Source: Simiduia curdlanivorans
GTDB taxonomy: Bacteria > Pseudomonadota > Gammaproteobacteria > Pseudomonadales > Cellvibrionaceae
Assembly: GCF_030409605.1 (NCBI RefSeq)
Contig: NZ_JAUFQG010000004.1
Span: 744,001-808,000, forward strand
Length of the DNA: 64,000 nt
Direction: 5' to 3'
A program made the translations under genes and the position numbers. This document shows positions 61,033 to 64,000 of the stretch, in pieces. Below the pieces are notes generated by a model. That model was not told where the DNA came from, searched no databases, and worked only from the letters and a program-made list of their open reading frames with translations. How positions within the stretch are numbered: position 1 is the first letter of the stretch; every line of letters begins with the position of its first letter.

Positions 61033-62067
61033 CTATTGTGGCCGGATATCGCGTAAATGCCGACCCACTGCTAGCCACGCACCCAGTAAACCTATTAATA
61101 AGGCCATTGCCAGCAGTATCAAGCCATTGCCGACGCCCAACCCCTGCAAGGTGAATTGGCTACTGTAACTTTGCGCTAAATTGGCCACCGGTGTGGCCAC
61201 AGAAAATAACCCAAGCACCACCAAAATCAGCGCACAGAGGCCACCGCCAAGCCCATACCAGAGCCCCGTGTACAAAAAAGGCCTGCGCACGAAACCATCG
61301 GTGCCGCCGACAAGCTTAATTACCAGTATCTCTTCGCGGCGATTCTCGATCGCCAAGCGCAGGGTATTGCCGATGGCCAGCAACATGCCTATGCCGAGCA
61401 AAAGGCCCAAACCGAGGGCAAAACGCTGGCCTAACTGCATGACGTAATTGAGCCTTTCAAGCCAGGCCATATCAATACGCACATCGCTGACCACCGGATC
61501 TGCCGCCCAGCTGGAGCGCAGTTGCTGCAACCGCTCGGCCTCCAACACGCCCTGATGTGGCTGCACCAGTAGCACCCAAGGTAGTGGGTTGTCGGTTAAG
61601 TCATTGAGCAAGCTACCCATACCGCTTTGCGCGGCGAATTCGCTCAAGCCCTGACTGGGCGAGATCACAGATACCTGTGCCACCTCGGTTACGAGCTCGA
61701 TTTTTTCGGCCAAACTTTGAGCTGCCGCCTGCGTCGCACCTGGCTGCAAATAGATCGACAACTGATTGCTGCTAGCCCATTGGCCAGAGAGCTGATTGAC
61801 GTTGGCCAAGGCCACGTAAAGTAGCGCCGGCAACGCCAGCGAGATGCCGAGCATGAGCACGGTTAAACAAGACTTTACCGGCTCGCACAACAAGCGCAGT
61901 AAACTGTCGATGGCGGTGAGCTTGTGGTGCTGCAGCCAAGCGTCGGCCTTATCTGACACTTTGGTTTTACTGACTCTGGCGCCAGCCTTTACCGGCCGCG
62001 CCGCAATAGGCTCCCGGCGCGCAGACAGGCGCCGAGAATCAGCTTGGTTGGGCAAGCGACTAGACAT
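61033..62067 (-). CDS. ftsX: Cell division protein FtsX
   Basis: 344 residues from the ATG at 62067, overlapping the ftsE stop by eight bases; the longer frame to 62175 is an artefact of ftsE coding sequence. It has four membrane segments: one near 73-95 and three near 220-330, the FtsX/MacB permease layout, with a periplasmic extracellular loop between. FtsX with FtsE activates peptidoglycan hydrolases at the septum. The N-terminal 60 residues are basic and Arg/Ala-rich. Confidence 0.94.
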   Translation of the reverse strand: MSSRLPNQADSRRLSARREPIAARPVKAGARVSKTKVSDKADAWLQHHKLTAIDSLLRLLCEPVKSCLTVLMLGISLALPALLYVALANVNQLSGQWASSNQLSIYLQPGATQAAAQSLAEKIELVTEVAQVSVISPSQGLSEFAAQSGMGSLLNDLTDNPLPWVLLVQPHQGVLEAERLQQLRSSWAADPVVSDVRIDMAWLERLNYVMQLGQRFALGLGLLLGIGMLLAIGNTLRLAIENRREEILVIKLVGGTDGFVRRPFLYTGLWYGLGGGLCALILVVLGLFSVATPVANLAQSYSSQFTLQGLGVGNGLILLAMALLIGLLGAWLAVGRHLRDIRPQ

Positions 62068-62749
62068 GTACAGCACCCGCATTGGCCGGCGCCATGTCGG
62101 CGCGTAACTCGCCCTCGGACAGGGCCAAAACGCGCTTATTTTGGCGCTTGAGCAAATCGATATCGTGGCTGGCAATCAACATAGTGACGCCCACCTCGTT
62201 AAACTGCCGAAACAAATCCATGATTTCTGCCGACAATTCCGGGTCTAGGTTACCCGTGGGTTCGTCGGCGAGTAAGATTTTCGGTTTATTAACCACAGCA
62301 CGGGCTATGCCGACGCGCTGCTGTTCACCGCCCGACAGCTCCAGCGGCAGGCGATTTTCCTTGTGCAGTAATCCAACCTTATCGAGTGCCGCGCGCACCC
62401 GCTTAGCAATGTCGGATGCGGCATAGCCAGCAATGACTAGCGGCAGCGCGACATTGTCAAATACGCTTCGGTCGAATAACAACTGATGGTTTTGAAACAC
62501 CACACTGACTTGGCGGCGATGGTAGGGGATCTGGCTATCGGGCATGCGCGTGAGGTTGCTGCCATTGACGAATACTTGACCGCGACTCGGATGCTCCATC
62601 GCCATAATCAGCTTTAGCAATGTACTCTTGCCGGCGCCCGAGTGGCCGGTGAGAAATACCATCTCGCCCGCGTCAATGGAGAAATTTAAACTCTTGAGAG
62701 CCTCGAAACCATTGCTGTAGCGCTTTGAAACGTGATCAAAACGAATCAT
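62060..62749 (-). CDS. ftsE: Cell division ATP-binding protein FtsE
   Basis: 229 residues from the ATG at 62749, which shares one base with the ftsY stop. Walker A GHSGAGKS (about 36-43), ABC signature LSGGEQQR and Walker B ILLADEPTG are intact. FtsE powers FtsX; ATP hydrolysis triggers septal hydrolase activation. It is tightly coupled between ftsY and ftsX. Confidence 0.95.
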   Translation of the reverse strand: MIRFDHVSKRYSNGFEALKSLNFSIDAGEMVFLTGHSGAGKSTLLKLIMAMEHPSRGQVFVNGSNLTRMPDSQIPYHRRQVSVVFQNHQLLFDRSVFDNVALPLVIAGYAASDIAKRVRAALDKVGLLHKENRLPLELSGGEQQRVGIARAVVNKPKILLADEPTGNLDPELSAEIMDLFRQFNEVGVTMLIASHDIDLLKRQNKRVLALSEGELRADMAPANAGAVHV

Positions 62750-63798
62750 CAATCGGCCTGCTCGGTCGGTAGCGCTTCGTGATTGAAAAGCCCGTCGATA
62801 AAGGGCTTAGCGGCAAAAGGCTGCAAGTCATCCACGCCTTCACCCACACCGATGAAGCGCACCGGCAGCGCTAGCTTTTTACTCAGGGCAAAAATAACGC
62901 CACCTTTGGCCGTGCCATCGAGCTTGGTTAATACAAGCCCAGTCACGCCTGCGGCTTTGTGAAACTCCTGCGCTTGGCTGATGGCGTTCTGGCCCGTGCC
63001 GGCATCGAGCACCAAAAGCACTTCGTGCGGTGCTGTCACATCGAGCTTGGCCATCACCCGCTTCACTTTGGCGAGCTCTTCCATCAAATTGCTCTTGTTG
63101 TGCAAGCGGCCGGCGGTATCAGCAATGATCACATCAATATCTTTCTTCTGAGCCGAGGCGATGGCATCAAAAATAACCGAGGCGCTATCGGCACCCGTGT
63201 GCTGGGCCACAACCGGCACCTGATTGCGCTCACCCCACACCTGCAGCTGCTCAACCGCCGCCGCGCGAAAGGTATCGCCAGCCGCCAACATGACCTTTTT
63301 ACCGTCGTTCAGGAAACGCTTCGCCAATTTACCAATGGTGGTGGTTTTGCCCACGCCGTTAACACCTACCACTAAAATCACGTAAGGCTTCTTTGCCGTG
63401 TCGATAACGAGCGGCTTTTCCACCGGCAACAGCAGCTCGCCGAGCGCCTCGCGCAACAAGGCCAATAGCGCCTGGGGATCTTTTAATTGTTTGCGCGCAA
63501 CGCTGTCAGTCAAAGACGCAATAATATCGGTGGTTGCCTCTATACCGACATCGGCAACCAACAATTGCGACTCCAAATCTTCTAGCAGCTCATCATCAAT
63601 GGCCTTTTTACCCAAGAACAGGTTGCCAATGCCTTCGGCAAATTGACTGCGGGTGCGGCTCAGCCCGGCCCGAATACGGGCAAACAGGCTCGGCTTATCG
63701 GCCGGTTGCGGCGCCAGTTCGGGCGCAGGCACCTGCTCGACCGACTCAGCACTGGGCGCGGCTGGCTGTTCTTTTTTCTTAAACAACTTGGAAAACAT
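62749..63798 (-). CDS. ftsY: Signal recognition particle receptor FtsY
   Basis: 349 residues. An N-terminal acidic/proline-rich region (about 1-45) precedes the NG domain. GTPase motifs are GVNGVGKTTTIGKLAKRF (about 148-165), the DTFRAAAVEQLQVW element, DTAGR and TKLDGTAKGG. FtsY docks the SRP-ribosome complex at the membrane for co-translational insertion. It is the first gene of ftsY-ftsE-ftsX. Its start lies 117 bases from the divergent rsmD start. Confidence 0.96.
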   Translation of the reverse strand: MFSKLFKKKEQPAAPSAESVEQVPAPELAPQPADKPSLFARIRAGLSRTRSQFAEGIGNLFLGKKAIDDELLEDLESQLLVADVGIEATTDIIASLTDSVARKQLKDPQALLALLREALGELLLPVEKPLVIDTAKKPYVILVVGVNGVGKTTTIGKLAKRFLNDGKKVMLAAGDTFRAAAVEQLQVWGERNQVPVVAQHTGADSASVIFDAIASAQKKDIDVIIADTAGRLHNKSNLMEELAKVKRVMAKLDVTAPHEVLLVLDAGTGQNAISQAQEFHKAAGVTGLVLTKLDGTAKGGVIFALSKKLALPVRFIGVGEGVDDLQPFAAKPFIDGLFNHEALPTEQAD

Positions 63799-63915
63799 CG
63801 GTACTCACTAACTAAAATGGCGTTAAAATGCGCGCGCAAACTGGGGCGCGCTGCCCAGATTGGATAAAAGAGCGCTATCCTACCACTCCCAGCGAAAATT
63901 GAGTTGACCCATTGC
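63799..63915. promoter_or_regulatory. Divergent promoter region of ftsY and rsmD
   Basis: 117 bases between the two start codons must hold both promoters. It contains GC-rich stretches around 63832-63855 and TAAAAG at 63865-63870, which could be a -10 for rsmD. No operator-like inverted repeat is obvious. Confidence 0.4.
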
Positions 63916-64000
63916 ATGAAAAACCGCCAAGCCTCTGCCAGCCATCAAGGCGGCCAGCTAAGACTCATTGGCGGTCAATGGCGCGGGCGAAAGCTCAGTT
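63916..64000 (+). CDS. rsmD: RsmD 16S rRNA methyltransferase, N-terminal fragment
   Basis: The ATG at 63916 opens a frame that runs off the window end after 28 complete codons. After a Gln/Ala/Ser-rich leader it reads GGQLRLIGGQWRGRKLS, the conserved N-terminal RNA-binding element of RsmD, which methylates G966 of 16S rRNA. Divergent placement from ftsY is the usual arrangement in gammaproteobacteria. The SAM-binding part lies beyond the window. Confidence 0.88.
   Translation, partial: MKNRQASASHQGGQLRLIGGQWRGRKLS

Noticed and set aside
61033..62175. A 380-residue FtsX starting inside ftsE
   Set aside because: The first 36 residues are out-of-frame ftsE sequence; the ATG at 62067 gives the normal FtsX length and an eight-base overlap.
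1..64000. Prophage, IS element, integron or rRNA/tRNA genes
   Set aside because: No transposase, integrase, terminal inverted repeats or RNA-gene signatures were seen in reading the window, although tRNAs could be missed by eye.

Overview
The window reads as a chromosomal segment of a marine or plant-polymer-degrading gammaproteobacterium. Family and gene-order resemblances point to the Cellvibrionales or Pseudomonadales side (Cellvibrio, Saccharophagus, Teredinibacter and Simiduia-type organisms). The supporting signs are a Pseudomonas-like SutA and RpoH, a dsbB - rsd/algQ - FKBP - yheS neighbourhood like the Pseudomonas algQ region, and a glucan-degradation locus with a large TonB receptor and flavin-dependent halogenases. 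No species assignment can be made from sequence reading alone. Genes are densely packed on both strands. I saw no rRNA, tRNA, CRISPR array, insertion sequence or prophage.

Layout. 0-6.5 kb: a small unknown gene, a DMT transporter, an orphan periplasmic binding protein and an RND efflux pair (MFP plus permease), mostly on the minus strand. 6.7-10.6 kb: tex, sutA and a DUF523/TudS-like protein. 10.5-13.4 kb: nitrogen module on the minus strand (TorF-type porin, P-II, AmtB, then a second P-II behind a strong terminator), with candidate sigma-54 and NtrC sites upstream. 13.8-21 kb: ubiK, comM, a REC-GGDEF-EAL protein, a GT39-type membrane glycosyltransferase and rep. 21.3-33.1 kb: the accessory, carbohydrate-related region. 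It holds a TonB-dependent receptor, three tandem tryptophan-halogenase-family genes (the middle one stripped of every recognisable catalytic motif), a GH9 cellulase lipoprotein, a membrane-anchored AraC regulator and a decayed GH16 licheninase pseudogene with a terminator in its leader. 33.1-40 kb: a VOC protein, then a LytS/LytTR two-component pair followed by a second RND pump. 40-46.5 kb: gshA-acpH, NUDIX, a DUF4349 lipoprotein, a Gfo/Idh/MocA oxidoreductase and a short signal peptidase I. 46.5-54.2 kb: GNAT, a FliL-like secreted protein, dsbB, cidA/lrgB-like genes, rsd, a WD40 lipoprotein, an FKBP isomerase, a TIGR02444 protein and yheS. 54.4-64 kb: an EstA-type autotransporter esterase, uspE, an OprF/OmpA-type protein, trmB, a DUF423 protein, rpoH, ftsX-ftsE-ftsY and the start of rsmD.

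How parts work together. The TonB receptor, halogenase triad, GH9 enzyme and AraC sensor probably form one glucan- or oligosaccharide-responsive locus, from which the GH16 enzyme has been lost by mutation. The TorF/P-II/AmtB block is an ammonium acquisition and sensing unit. FtsY-FtsE-FtsX-RpoH is the classical core order, and rsmD diverges from ftsY as in many gammaproteobacteria. Least ordinary are the degenerate middle halogenase with translational overlaps on both sides, the multiply broken GH16 gene with its leader terminator, and the doubled P-II genes around AmtB.
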